NCBI RefSeq assembly: GCF_051388935.1
Contig: NZ_JBPKBI010000001.1
Span: forward strand, 1,136,174 to 1,200,173
DNA from: Yinghuangia sp035454725
GTDB taxonomy: Bacteria; Actinomycetota; Actinomycetes; Streptomycetales; Streptomycetaceae
Length of the DNA: 64,000 bases
Direction: 5' to 3'
Shown piece after piece: positions 43,688 to 54,000 of the stretch; positions within the stretch are counted from its first letter, which is position 1, and the number at the start of each line of letters is the position of its first letter. The notes beneath the pieces were generated by a model that did no database searches, had not been told where the DNA came from, and was given only the letters and a program-made list of their open reading frames with translations. Both the position numbers and the translations under genes were made by a program.

Positions 43688-45379
43688 CTACGTGAGGTAG
43701 GTGCGCGTGGTGCCGTTCGAGGCGAACCAGATCACGTATCCGCCTTGGAAGTCGCTGCGGCGTTGCCCTGGCGCGGGGGTGTATTCGCCGTGCGTGGGAT
43801 AGCCGAGCTGTCCGCGCTCCCAGCCCTGTGCGGCCCAGGTGTTGCGGATGCTGCCGTAGACCTCGTGGGCGCCTGTCTCCAAGGTCCAATAGATGGAGCC
43901 GTACTGGAAGTGCGTGTACCGGCCGCGTCCGTCCGGGGTGACCATCTCGTCCGTCACCGGGTAGCCGAGCGGGCTTCTCTCCCAGCCCATCGCGGCCCAT
44001 CGGTCGCGGATGCTGCCGTGGATCTCGTGGGCGCCGGTTTCCGGTGTCCAGTAGATCGAGCCGCGCTGGAAGTGGGTGTACTTGCCTCGGCCGTCCGGAG
44101 CCGTCAGTTCATCGGTGACGGGGTAGCCGAGCGGGCCCTTTTCCCAACGGAGTTGGGCCCACTTGTCGCGGATGCCGCCGTGGATTTCGCGGGCACCGGT
44201 CTCGGGTGTCCAGTAGATGGAGCCGTGCTGGAAGTGCGTGTAGCGGCCTCGTCCGTCGGGAGTCGTCAGTTCGTCGGTGATCGGGTAGCCGAGCGGTCCC
44301 CTTTCCCATCCGAGTCGGGACCACTTGTCGCGGATGGCTCCCTTGACCAGGTGCACACCGGTGCCTTCGGTCCAGTAGAGCGATGTCCGCCCGTTGGTGA
44401 AATGGGCGTACCGGCCGGCGCCGTCCGGTGTGGCGTTCGTCCCGGTCGCAGGGAGGCCGAGCGGTCCGTACTCGGCGTCCTTGTCGAGGTAGCGGTCGAG
44501 GATCGGACCGCAGAGCTGTTTGCCGCCGAAGGTCATGCAGTGCGCCCAAGTCAGGGCGATGGGCTGGTAGGGGACATAGAACATGTAGCGCTTCGACCAA
44601 CTGAAATTGCCGGACTTCTCGACGGCCGCGACAGAGATGGAGTTTGTGCCCCACGTGTCGGCAGGGAAGTTGAGCGTGGCGACGCCGTTGGTCGGTCGCG
44701 CGACGAGGCCGCTTTCACAGTTCATGTGGACGGGATACGTCGAGCTGTTGACCAAGACGCTGAAGCACTCGACCGACGATTCGCTGCCCGGCGCTGCCGC
44801 GATGCGGAAGGTTCCTGTGCCACCTTGCGAGACGCGGCTGGGTACCGATCCGGTCGGCAGGAAATCCGTCGACGTGATGGTCGGGGCTCCCGGGCCGGTC
44901 CGGTCGATGGTGAACGTGCAGCCGGACACCGGAGAGTAAAGGCCCTGGTTGCGGCCCTGGGCGGTCCAGCGGTAGGTGTGGCCGTCCTCCAACATACCGA
45001 CGGCCATACTGATTTGGTCGACGTTGTTTCCGTTGAAGTACCGCCAGCCGTAGTCCGTGACGGGAGCGCCCTCGGCGGTGAGGTCCTGGAGCTTGAAGTT
45101 CCCTTCGAGCTTCTCGGTGAAGTCGCTCGGCACCCTGAACTCGGCCGACAACCGGACGCCGCCGAAGTTCGGGTCGGCCCAGCCGACGTAGCCGCAGAAG
45201 TCTCCGCTGCCGTTCTTCGCAACGGGATCGATGCTGAGCCGCGTGGGCGCGTTCGGGACCACGGGCTCATTGGCTTCCGCGGTGCCTGGGTCGGCCAGTC
45301 CCAAAGTGAGAGCGATGGCGCTGACTGCCACCCAGTTGAGACCGTTGAGTCTTGTGCGGAGAGTTTGGAGAACCCCCAC
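43688..45379 (-). CDS. Exported LGFP-repeat protein
   Basis: A 563-residue protein with an N-terminal signal sequence (LNWVAVSAIALTLGLADPGTAEA). Two immunoglobulin-like beta regions follow (about 40-150 and 160-300), with several cysteines (CGYVGW, SGCTFTID, ECFSVL, MNCESG) that could form disulfides. The last 240 residues hold five LGFP repeats (GWERGPLGYPITDE; GRYTHFQHGSIYWTPETGA). The repeats resemble those of the protein at 39084-42014, but the N-terminal part is unrelated. Start at GTG 45379, preceded by GGGGGG; the frame extends to 45484. Its task is probably at the cell surface; the ligand is unknown. Confidence 0.82.
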   Translation of the reverse strand: MGVLQTLRTRLNGLNWVAVSAIALTLGLADPGTAEANEPVVPNAPTRLSIDPVAKNGSGDFCGYVGWADPNFGGVRLSAEFRVPSDFTEKLEGNFKLQDLTAEGAPVTDYGWRYFNGNNVDQISMAVGMLEDGHTYRWTAQGRNQGLYSPVSGCTFTIDRTGPGAPTITSTDFLPTGSVPSRVSQGGTGTFRIAAAPGSESSVECFSVLVNSSTYPVHMNCESGLVARPTNGVATLNFPADTWGTNSISVAAVEKSGNFSWSKRYMFYVPYQPIALTWAHCMTFGGKQLCGPILDRYLDKDAEYGPLGLPATGTNATPDGAGRYAHFTNGRTSLYWTEGTGVHLVKGAIRDKWSRLGWERGPLGYPITDELTTPDGRGRYTHFQHGSIYWTPETGAREIHGGIRDKWAQLRWEKGPLGYPVTDELTAPDGRGKYTHFQRGSIYWTPETGAHEIHGSIRDRWAAMGWERSPLGYPVTDEMVTPDGRGRYTHFQYGSIYWTLETGAHEVYGSIRNTWAAQGWERGQLGYPTHGEYTPAPGQRRSDFQGGYVIWFASNGTTRTYLT

Positions 45380-45523
45380 GAATACCCCCCATGTATATGG
45401 GCACTTGGGCCCGTCATGTAAGGGATGAACATAGCGGGGCGGACTGTCGTGGCTGCTTTGAGGGGGCCCGTCGGTGCCGGTCATGAGCGGCGGCGCATCC
45501 GCCGTCTGACTTTCGGTTTCCAG

Positions 45524-45782
45524 TCAGTCGCGCCGACCTACCCGCTTGATGGCGAACTCGCCCACGATCCCGCCGACTTCGATGCGGATGCGGTCGCCGA
45601 GACGGTACAGGCGGAGGTGTACGGGCCTGGTCGGGCGTGGAGGTGCGGGACGGCGGCGGTGTCGGCGGAGGCCGGACAGGGCAAGTCGCGCGACGGCGAG
45701 TCGGTGGGTGATGCGGGCGCCGTCTCGGGCGCATTCCGGGCGGTTTGCGAAAGCAACTTTCCGAATGGGGGAGTTCGGTCAT
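45524..45782 (-). pseudogene. Small possible gene with a frameshift
   Basis: Minus-strand ATG 45782 opens MTELPHSE. After about eight codons the protein-like sequence continues in another frame as VAFANRPECARDGARITHRLAVARL, and ends at a TGA (45524-45526) after RLGDRIRIEVGGIVGEFAI. Neither frame alone gives a convincing product, but joined they give a coherent protein of about 85 residues. This suggests a single-base frameshift or a sequencing error. The family is not recognised. Confidence 0.4.
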
Positions 45783-46079
45783 CGTGAGAAGCGGGGAAGG
45801 GCGCGGCGCGTCGAATCCGGATGTATCGCTTCTCCAGGCGGAGCAGTCGGCGGGAAAGTGAGTCGGAAACAGACCGCAGCGGCCCCCAACGACGAGCTGT
45901 ACGTGTTGCTGCCCAATTTGTACGTGCTGCCGAGGCAAACCGCTCGTATGAGTTACCCATTTCGCTACGTGTTCGAATGATTACGCGCTTAGTGTGAGGT
46001 GGCTGGAAGTTGCCGGTGGCGGGAACGGTTTCCCGGTGCCGGTGGCACGGAACGCGCAACGGTGGGGCGGGTGTTGGCC
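45783..46079. promoter_or_regulatory. Upstream region of the DUF5753 regulator
   Basis: About 300 bp with no recognisable gene. The part near 45940-46000 is AT-richer (gagttacccatttcgctacg...attacgcgc) and probably holds the regulator promoter. Confidence 0.4.
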
Positions 46080-46979
46080 ATGGCGGTGACGGCGGGAAGC
46101 GGGACGGGGAGCGGCGGGAGCGGCCCGGCGAAGGGGAAGGCGACGAGCACGGCTCGGGCGAAGCGCAGTGAACGCAGGGACGACCTGCCGGGCGTCTGGG
46201 TCGCCTACGGGAAGTTGGTCCGGCTGTTCCGCGAGCGGGCGAAGCTGACGCGGCAGCAGTTGGCGGACGCGGTGGGGTACTCGGTGGAGCAGGTCGCGTC
46301 GGTGGAGCAGGGGAGGCGGCCGGCGAAGATCGCGTTCACGGAGGCGGCGGAGAAGGCGTTGGGTGCGCTGGGGGCGCTGGCTGTCTTGCAGGACGACGTG
46401 GACCTGGCGAAACTGCCGATGTTTTTCCAGGACATCGCACAGATCGAAATGGGGGCGTTGGCCAGGTTCTCGTTCGATCCCCTCCTGGTAGACGGACTGT
46501 TGCAGACCGAGGCGTACGCGCGAGCGGTATTTTCGGGACTTATGCCGCAACTGACCGACGACGAGATTGAGCAAAGCGTCGAAGGTCGCTTGGCGCGGCA
46601 GCGATTGCTCGGCCGAGAGACCGTTTTGGACCTGTCGTTCATCATCGGTGAAGCGGCGTTGACGAACGTCGTGGGTGACGAGGACGTGATGGCGGAACAG
46701 CTCCGCCACCTGCTCGCGGTTGGGCGGATGCGCAACGTGGGGATCCAGGTGATGCCCTCGCATCGTGGCTTCCACCCGGGGCTCAGCGGGGCATTCGTGC
46801 TGCTGGAGACGTTGGAGAACCGCCGGTACGCCTACGCCGAATCGCAGGGCCTTGGCCATGTCGTGAGTGACGCAAGAACCGTTAGCAGCCTCACGATGCG
46901 CTATGGCAAGCTACGCTCCCAGGCGTTGAACATCGACGAGTCCGCGCGACTCATTGAGAAGTTGATCGGAGACCGATGA
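46080..46979 (+). CDS. XRE-family regulator with DUF5753 domain
   Basis: A 299-residue regulator: a low-complexity Gly/Ser/Lys lead, then a helix-turn-helix at about 40-95 (LRLFRERAKLTRQQLADAVGYSVEQVASVEQGRR-type sequence), then DUF5753 (FDPLLVDGLLQTEAYARAV; VMPSHRGFHPG; RLIEKLIGDR). Such proteins form a large paralog set in Streptomyces and pair with DUF397 proteins. Its stop overlaps the DUF397 start (ATGA, 46976-46979). Start at ATG 46080; nearby GTG and TTG codons are in frame. It lies just downstream of pglX in the opposite direction, so it could regulate the locus, but no operator evidence exists. Confidence 0.88.
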   Translation: MAVTAGSGTGSGGSGPAKGKATSTARAKRSERRDDLPGVWVAYGKLVRLFRERAKLTRQQLADAVGYSVEQVASVEQGRRPAKIAFTEAAEKALGALGALAVLQDDVDLAKLPMFFQDIAQIEMGALARFSFDPLLVDGLLQTEAYARAVFSGLMPQLTDDEIEQSVEGRLARQRLLGRETVLDLSFIIGEAALTNVVGDEDVMAEQLRHLLAVGRMRNVGIQVMPSHRGFHPGLSGAFVLLETLENRRYAYAESQGLGHVVSDARTVSSLTMRYGKLRSQALNIDESARLIEKLIGDR

Positions 46980-47173
46980 ACGCGGAGCAGGAAGTGCGTG
47001 GTCCCTGGTTCAAGAGCAGCTACAGCGGCCCTGAAGGGGGCAACTGTGTGGAGGTTGCTGCGGCCCCGAGAGCCATGTGCGTCCGCGACTCGAAGCTGCC
47101 GGACCTCGCCACCCTTACCTTCTCGGACGTTCAGTGGGCCGCCCTCACCAACTCTGTGCGCCACGGCGGCTGA
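46976..47173 (+). CDS. DUF397 domain protein
   Basis: A 65-residue DUF397 protein: WFKSSYSGPEGGNCVEVAAAP, then CVRDSKLP and a final FSDVQWAALTNSV. It overlaps the DUF5753 regulator by four bases and is surely co-translated with it. This is the intact counterpart of the damaged pair at 13110-14008. It converges on pglX with a hairpin between. Confidence 0.9.
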   Translation: MNAEQEVRGPWFKSSYSGPEGGNCVEVAAAPRAMCVRDSKLPDLATLTFSDVQWAALTNSVRHGG

Positions 47174-47224
47174 ACAGGGCATCATCACGATCTGCGGCTG
47201 GCTCGTTCGCCGAGGTGTCGGTCC

Positions 47225-47260
47225 TGCCGCTCTCGGTCCATACCGGGGACGAGAGCGGCA
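47225..47260. terminator. Bidirectional terminator between DUF397 gene and pglX
   Basis: TGCCGCTCTC (47225-47234) pairs perfectly with GAGAGCGGCA (47251-47260), with an inner GTCC/GGAC stem. It lies between the two convergent stop codons. Confidence 0.8.
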
Positions 47261-47272
47261 AGTCGACTGCGA

Positions 47273-50200
47273 TCATGCCTTCTTCGTCCTGCGGGTGCGG
47301 GTCGCGGCAGGTGGACGCCACGCCCTCAGGTCGTCGTCGGTGAGGTGACGGTCGCCCTGCTGCGTCTTCCGGTAGCCATCAAAGAACGCCGCAGGCGAAC
47401 CGCCGTACATCGGATCGAACTCGTTGTGCCACTGCGTAAGCCACGGCTGAAGCTCAAGCAGGCCGGCGAGGAGCGGAGTCATCTCTTCCGGCGTCAGCTC
47501 ATCGTGGTTCGTGAAGTACGTGGCGAGCGCCTGCGCTTGCTCGCGGTGATCCCAACCGGCCCACCCGAACAGCTCCGGGACGCTCGGCATCGCGCCGGTG
47601 GTGTACGAGATGAACCGCTCCTTCGGCACGTCCAACTTCCCGCGAGCACGCCAGTATGAGGGCTTGAGGAAGTCAGCCGACGTGTACTTCGGCGGCACAG
47701 GGATCGAGTCCCGAATCCGCCGCTTCGTCGGCTCATCCTCGGCGGCGTCCTCTTGGCGCTGAAGGTCCCAGACGTGCTCCCAGTCCGCCCGCTTCTTCAT
47801 CGCAGCGGGCTTGTACCGCAGCGCGGCGAGGAAGGGAACATGTTCCTCAGCGAGCAGGTTGGCGACCACAACCGCCAACTCCTTGCGCGGAGCCCACAGT
47901 TCCGCGACCGAGACGAAGTCCTCGTCCCGAGCCAGCAGGTCCACAAGCTGGTGACGAGTGCGGATCGTCGGCTGGTCGTTCTCGTCAAACCAGTAGTCCC
48001 GCGACTCGATCCGATCAAGGAGCCAGGCGCGTAGGGCCTTCTCCTGCATCGAGTCCCAGCCCTCGGTAGCCCAACGGCGCTTGTACTCAGGCCGCTCGAT
48101 CATCCCGATGGCGCGGTTGGTCTCGATGGCATCAATCCGCTTCTGCACAACGGCCTTGTACGCGTCGGGCCAGTGCGCGGGGATTTCGGTTATTGGGTTC
48201 GCTCCGTGACGAGTGAACCACTCATCGGATGCGTCGCCATTTGCAATGCGGCGGGCTAGTACGATTTCGAAGGCGCGCTCTCCGAACGCGAGTCTGGGAA
48301 CATCGATCTGAGGGAGGCTAAGATTTTCTGTGTGCAGCTGATACAGCGAGTAGACCTGCCAGTCCAGCTCTTCTTGTAGCGCCACCATCTGCGATCGAGT
48401 CGCGCTCCAGCGGGCATGAGATTCCTTCAGCTCCGCAGCGGTTGGTACATTTTGCAATGTCAGGGCCTGCGGAGTTGTTTTGATGATATCCCGGGCAAGG
48501 GAATCAAGAGATTCTGTTAGTGCCGTTGGGTGTGAAGCTGGGATCGGAAATTCTTCCAGTTTTGTGCCGGTGAGCTCGTAGTGGTTTTTCCAAGCCTCGC
48601 TTCCCATGGCAGAGTATCCGGCATCGACGCGCGCGCCACCGCCCTCGCCTTTGTTGTGGCTGACCATCTTGAGCCAGAAACATGCTGTTGAACTGTTCAG
48701 TAGCCCTAGAATGCGCAAATGGTCGTCTTCATTCGCTCCTTCCGGCAGTTTGATGATGGGTGCCGTGCGATTGAAAATCTTGCCACCCCGGTCCAGGGCG
48801 AAATGATTATGGGTCGCCACGAATGCAAATGTGATTGAGAGCGGGGCTCTAAAGCGATCTTTCAGGAAAAGAGCGTACTCGAACCATTTCAATCCGCGTG
48901 ATACCTGAGATTTTCCGAAGTAGAGACGGTCGCGGAGGACCTTTCGATAGGGGTAAAGAAGTTTTTCTACTTCAAGCGGCGCTTCGGCGTGCATGGTTTC
49001 GCTCGAATATGGCCAAACCGAGAGGGTCGGATCGACAATTCCGTAGTCGCGGACCTCGGTTCCTTCAACGATGTAGCGCCGCTTATCCGGCGCGATACGC
49101 GCGCGACGAAGGTATCCCTCGCCTGTCATGTAAGCGCTGTCTTCGCCAGTGAGCGCACCCACACCGATTTCTGATGAGATATCTGCAAGCTTACTGGAGC
49201 TTGCATTCTCAAGTTGTGTAACCAACTCCAGGCCACCAGCGGTCAAAATCCAGGGTTGCTTACCAAAGTATTTGCCGCGTTCCAGGTCATCGACTGATAC
49301 CCATTGACTGTATGATCCCGGTTTGTCAATCTGTGAAAGTATGGCTTGCCAAACCGCGCCTTGTCGAGCGTTTGCAGGTGTCGTTGGTTCGCCCTGAATG
49401 CCACGAACAGTTCTAATCCTTGCGCTTCGCGAACTTCCGGACCGTCGCTTCCCAACCAGGATTACCGTCGGCGTGCCATGCCCCGGAATGTAAGCTCCTG
49501 AGGTATCGATAACCTCAGTCAACTCCACCTTATGGGCGAAGAATTCTCCAATTAGCTTAGAGCCAAATTCTCTCTTTGTGAAGGAATTTGCAGTGATTTG
49601 ACCAACCCTGCCATATCCGCAGTCGTCGACACTTCCGATTTTGGCCAGCCCAAAGAATCTTTCAGCAAAAGGGACTGATAGGGTATATTTTCCCGCACAG
49701 CTTGTGTAGATTTCACGGTACAACGAATTGAGCTTCTTGTCCTTGACGGTAATATACGGCGGATTCCCCACCACCACGTCATACCGCCCCGCCTCCAAAA
49801 TCCCCTTGTGCCGCTCCTCGTGCAGATCCTCAGTCGCATACGAAAACGCCGCCAGCTCGTCCCCACTCGACTCACCAACCAGCGCCAACTCCATCTGCCG
49901 GTCCTGAATCAGCGAATCCCCCACGGCCAAATGCACCGGCCAGTCATACCGATTCGCCGCCTTCAGCGTCCGCAAATTCGCCGCAGCCATCGCCGCCATC
50001 AGCAACCGGAACCGTGCAATCGCCACCGCGAACGGGTTGATGTCCACCCCGTGCACAGCCTCCAACGCGATCCGAACCCGCTCGTGCCGGTCCTGCCCCG
50101 GGAACTTCTCGACCATCAGTTTCAGCATCCGCCGGAACGCGCCCAGCACGAAGTGCCCGGAGCCACACGTCGGGTCGATCATCTTCAACTGCGTGAACGA

Positions 50201-51037
50201 CGCGCCCATCTCCCGCACCACCGGGTTCATCGTCCGGTCGAGGATGAACTCCTCCACGAACTCCGGTGTCTGCAACAGCGCATACGTCTTCCGCGCGGCC
50301 TCCGACAAGTCCTGGTACAGGTCACCCAGGAACCGCGTGTCCCACCCTTCCGTCCCGTCCTCGTTCAACGGGTCCGTGAAGTCGTGGACCAGCACCCCCG
50401 CTTCATCCCGCTCCCGCCAGAACTCCACCAGCCCCTTCGCGCCCTCGTGCGAAATCGGGATCTGGTACAGCGGGTTGTGCCGCCGGTCGAACATCAACCG
50501 CCCGGCCTCACCGGCCCCCAACTCCTCGAACGCCTTCTCCAGCCACCCGCGATACGACGGGTTCGCGTCCTCGTCGATGTACTCCCGGTACCGGGCCTCC
50601 GCCAGGGCCTGCCGCTCACCCTCCGGGCTCGCCAAATACGGCTCCGGGATCAGGCCGTTGTCCTCGCAGAACCGCACGAACACCGACCCCAGCACCCACG
50701 CCACCGCGACCTGCGTGATGCGCTCGTCGATCCACGAGTTCCACGTGGCCCCCGTACGCCCGAGCTTCTTCGCCCGGTCGTACTCCTCGCGCAGCCGTCC
50801 CGCCGCCTCACCGATCCGGACCTGGCCGATCCGGTCCTCGGTCATCGCCTCAAGCTTCGGTGCCAGCCACTCCAGCCAAGCCGGCGTCCCCTCCGGATCG
50901 GCCGCCACCGCCTTGCCGTGCTCCGTCCGCAGCGGTTTCACGACCGCCTCGCCATCGGCCATCTGCCTGCCGAGATCCGCCTCGACGGCCTTCACCTGCT
51001 TGATCAGGTCGGCCAACAGCGTTTTACGGTCGATCAC
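47273..51037 (-). CDS. pglX: BREX type 2 adenine-specific DNA methyltransferase PglX
   Basis: A 1254-residue N6-adenine methyltransferase: SAM motif DPTCGSGHF near residue 286, catalytic NPPY near 422, an N-terminal helical domain and a long C-terminal target-recognition and helical region. PglX marks host DNA and is the toxic, specificity-giving component of Pgl/BREX. Start at GTG 51037 (IDRKTLLADL) with GGGAGA upstream, 59 bp after pglW. The segment about 48230-49740 (residues about 430-940) is visibly poorer in GC and in G/C third positions than both ends. That is the part expected to contain target recognition, which suggests replacement by recombination. The frame is intact across it. 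Confidence 0.94.
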   Translation of the reverse strand: MIDRKTLLADLIKQVKAVEADLGRQMADGEAVVKPLRTEHGKAVAADPEGTPAWLEWLAPKLEAMTEDRIGQVRIGEAAGRLREEYDRAKKLGRTGATWNSWIDERITQVAVAWVLGSVFVRFCEDNGLIPEPYLASPEGERQALAEARYREYIDEDANPSYRGWLEKAFEELGAGEAGRLMFDRRHNPLYQIPISHEGAKGLVEFWRERDEAGVLVHDFTDPLNEDGTEGWDTRFLGDLYQDLSEAARKTYALLQTPEFVEEFILDRTMNPVVREMGASFTQLKMIDPTCGSGHFVLGAFRRMLKLMVEKFPGQDRHERVRIALEAVHGVDINPFAVAIARFRLLMAAMAAANLRTLKAANRYDWPVHLAVGDSLIQDRQMELALVGESSGDELAAFSYATEDLHEERHKGILEAGRYDVVVGNPPYITVKDKKLNSLYREIYTSCAGKYTLSVPFAERFFGLAKIGSVDDCGYGRVGQITANSFTKREFGSKLIGEFFAHKVELTEVIDTSGAYIPGHGTPTVILVGKRRSGSSRSARIRTVRGIQGEPTTPANARQGAVWQAILSQIDKPGSYSQWVSVDDLERGKYFGKQPWILTAGGLELVTQLENASSSKLADISSEIGVGALTGEDSAYMTGEGYLRRARIAPDKRRYIVEGTEVRDYGIVDPTLSVWPYSSETMHAEAPLEVEKLLYPYRKVLRDRLYFGKSQVSRGLKWFEYALFLKDRFRAPLSITFAFVATHNHFALDRGGKIFNRTAPIIKLPEGANEDDHLRILGLLNSSTACFWLKMVSHNKGEGGGARVDAGYSAMGSEAWKNHYELTGTKLEEFPIPASHPTALTESLDSLARDIIKTTPQALTLQNVPTAAELKESHARWSATRSQMVALQEELDWQVYSLYQLHTENLSLPQIDVPRLAFGERAFEIVLARRIANGDASDEWFTRHGANPITEIPAHWPDAYKAVVQKRIDAIETNRAIGMIERPEYKRRWATEGWDSMQEKALRAWLLDRIESRDYWFDENDQPTIRTRHQLVDLLARDEDFVSVAELWAPRKELAVVVANLLAEEHVPFLAALRYKPAAMKKRADWEHVWDLQRQEDAAEDEPTKRRIRDSIPVPPKYTSADFLKPSYWRARGKLDVPKERFISYTTGAMPSVPELFGWAGWDHREQAQALATYFTNHDELTPEEMTPLLAGLLELQPWLTQWHNEFDPMYGGSPAAFFDGYRKTQQGDRHLTDDDLRAWRPPAATRTRRTKKA

Positions 51038-51096
51038 TTGGCCACGTCTCCCATCGAAAACAACTCCGGCAATACTCGACGCCGAAACCGCCGCAC

Positions 51097-54000
51097 TCAG
51101 CGCGCGGCCCCGACCCCCGTCGCGTCGGCGCGGTGGGCGTTGTTCACCCACGCGTCCGGCAGCTCTATCCACTCACCCAAACCGGCCTGATACGGCACGG
51201 CGGTCGTCCCCAACCTCGGCGGCCGGCCCGGGTCGCTCTGCGGACACAGCAGCCACAGTCGGCGTCCGCCACCACGTGCCAACTCCGCCAGCCGGTCCAG
51301 CACACCCATCGCGTCGTACCGTGCGAACGCGCCCGCATCAACGAGCAGCAGCGGTACGCCCGCCTGCGACAGCATCGCTGCCACGCGAGGCTCGACCGTA
51401 CTCCAAGCAGTCCGCGCGTACTCGGCGAACTTCAAAGCCCCCCGCGTCCCCGGCTCGGCCGCGTCGGCTTTGAGGATCGTCGCCCACGTCGGCGCGGGAC
51501 GCGGGTCGACCTCTTCGTGCAGGGCCTGGAGGAACATCTCCGTCACCGACACCTGTTCGGCGCGGAACCGTTCCGAGCGCAACTCGCCGATCGCGGCCAT
51601 CGCATGCATCGTGCGTACGGTCAGTGCCCGGAAACCGTCCCGGCGCGCAGACGCCGCCAGGCGCTCCTCCGACTCGACCGCCGTGGCCAGTTGCGGGTCG
51701 TCCACATACCGGTGGGCCGTGCCGACCCCCGTCGCCTGCCTGGGCCTGCGCGAGGTCTGGAAATCGGAGGAACTGTCCAGGTCGCGCGGCACATACCGCA
51801 GCTCCCCGTCGCCCGCCCTCGGCGACAACTCCAGATCGAAGCCCGCCTCGCGCAGTTTCTGAGTGAGCGGGCCGCCGATGGGCAGGCCGTACGCGCCCTG
51901 GCTGTCGAGGAGTTCGGGGAAGCGTGCCCGCACCCGCTCGTGGATCTCCCGGGGGAGTAGCCCGGGTTGCTGTTCGGTCGCGACGCCGGGAATGATCCGT
52001 ACCAGGCCGGCCTGCGTCAACCGCAGCGCGCGGACCAGCGGCAGCTTGCGCGGATAGATCTCCAGACGCGGTGTCGCCGCTGCCGTACGCGACGCCGCCG
52101 CCGCGAGGTCGACCATGCGCCGCTCGTCCCACTCCACCGCGGTGCTTGGCGGTGTCACGGCGCCGAGTTCACCGAGCACCGTGGCCGCGGTCGGCAGAGT
52201 CTCCAGCTTCGCCAGGCGGTCGGCGACCTTGCCGAGCCGCTGCGCGTAGTCGAGCAACCCCGGCGCGGACGGAGTCTCGGGTGCGTCGTCGTCCCGGACT
52301 TCGAGCGCGAGCAAACCCGCGGCCAGACCCTTGTCGTCCGCCTCACGATTGGGCGCGTGACGGAACTCCGCGTCGTCCGGCACCAGTTGCTCGACCTCAA
52401 CAACGGCCCGCACCGCCGCCAGCGCGAGTGCGCGGCGTTGTTCGCGGCCCGGCAGCTCCGTGCCCCGGCGTACGGCGAGCGTGTCGGCGATCTCCGCCGC
52501 CGACGCCACGCGTCCGAAGTCGCGCAGCAGCTCGATGACTTCGCCGCGCAGCGCCTGAATCGCCGGATGCCGCTTCCAACGCGTGCGCTGAGCCTTCAGC
52601 AGTTGGGCCACACGTCCCGAGCTGAGCCCCAGCTCGTCGGCAACCGTCTTTTGGATCGGCCACGGCCCGCTCTCCGCGAGCTTCCCGGCGGCGTCGGGAA
52701 GGCGCAGCAGCCGCCGCACCATCTCGCACTCGTTGTGGTTGCCGCTGTCCTTCCTCAGCTCGGGCACCAACACCGTGGCCAAGGTGTCCAGACTGACCGA
52801 GCGCAGCACGTGCGCGGGCAGCGCGCCCGTACCGCCGCGCGCCACAACGGCGTTCGCCAGGCCTGCCTCGGCGGACGACAGGTCGTCCAGCTCCCGCCGC
52901 GCGGCCTTGCGGCCTTCCGGGGTGAGCGGTGCCGCGACCGGCAACGACAGCAGCTCACGCCACTGCTTGATCCGGGCGAGCACTTCCTTGCGGGTCTTGG
53001 CACCGAGTCCCGGAGCATTGACCAACTGCCGCTGGCTGTGGGCGAGCAGGTCGCCGACCGTGTTGACGCCGAGGGCGTAGACGAACGATTCTGCGGCCGG
53101 GCTGAGGCCGGCCGTGGAGAGCGGCGTGTCCGCAGTGACCCCCTGCGCGACGGCGTCGCGCTGCTGCTCCGCGGTGCCCTCTTCCGGCTCGTCGGGGATC
53201 CTCGTCAGAGACTCGGCTTCGACCGTCCCGGCGTTGGCGGCGTCCGGGGCCGCCGTGTCGGTCCGTGCCGAAGGCACGTGCACCGAGCGCCGGGACGAAG
53301 GCTTGGCCTCGTCCATCGCCAGGAAGACCCGCTTCCAGGCGTCGCGCATCGGCTTGAGGTCCTTGAACCGCTTTGCCGCGTCGCGGTGCAGGGCCACGCG
53401 GAAGAACGCGACCAGGCCGTCACGAACCGCCGGGTCGAACGCCTCGGCCGCGATCTTCGACGGGTACGGCTCCTCCTCGGGGTCGGTCTGCCGCGGAGAA
53501 ACCCGACCGTCACCCCACACCGGCAACTCGCCCGAGGCCATCTCGTGGAGTGTCACCGCGAGCGCGTACCGCTCCGCGTGCGCGTCGTAGCTGGACCGCT
53601 CGGTCAACCGGCCGATGAACGGGTCGAGATAGCCCTCCGTGCCCGCGTCGGCGTCGGTCGCCGGGTGGCCGGCCAGCGAGAAGTCGATGAGAACAAGCTC
53701 GCGCGTGCGGTTCGGGCGGATGCGGATCGCGATGTTGTCCGGCTTGAGGTCGCGGTGCCACACGCCCTCGCCCTCGAGGAAGTCCACCGCGTTGAACAGG
53801 TAATCGCCGTACGCCTCAAGCTGGTCGACGGGGAGCCGTCCGCTGTCGCGTAGCTGCCGGGCGACCGTCTCCTCACGGCGTCGGTGCCGGCTCGGCGGCC
53901 CCGAAGTGTCGTGCGCCGAATCGCGTTCGTCGCCGACGTACTCCACGACCAGCGCGGTGCGGGTGCCGATCCGCTGCGGCTCGGGCTCGACCAGCCGGAT

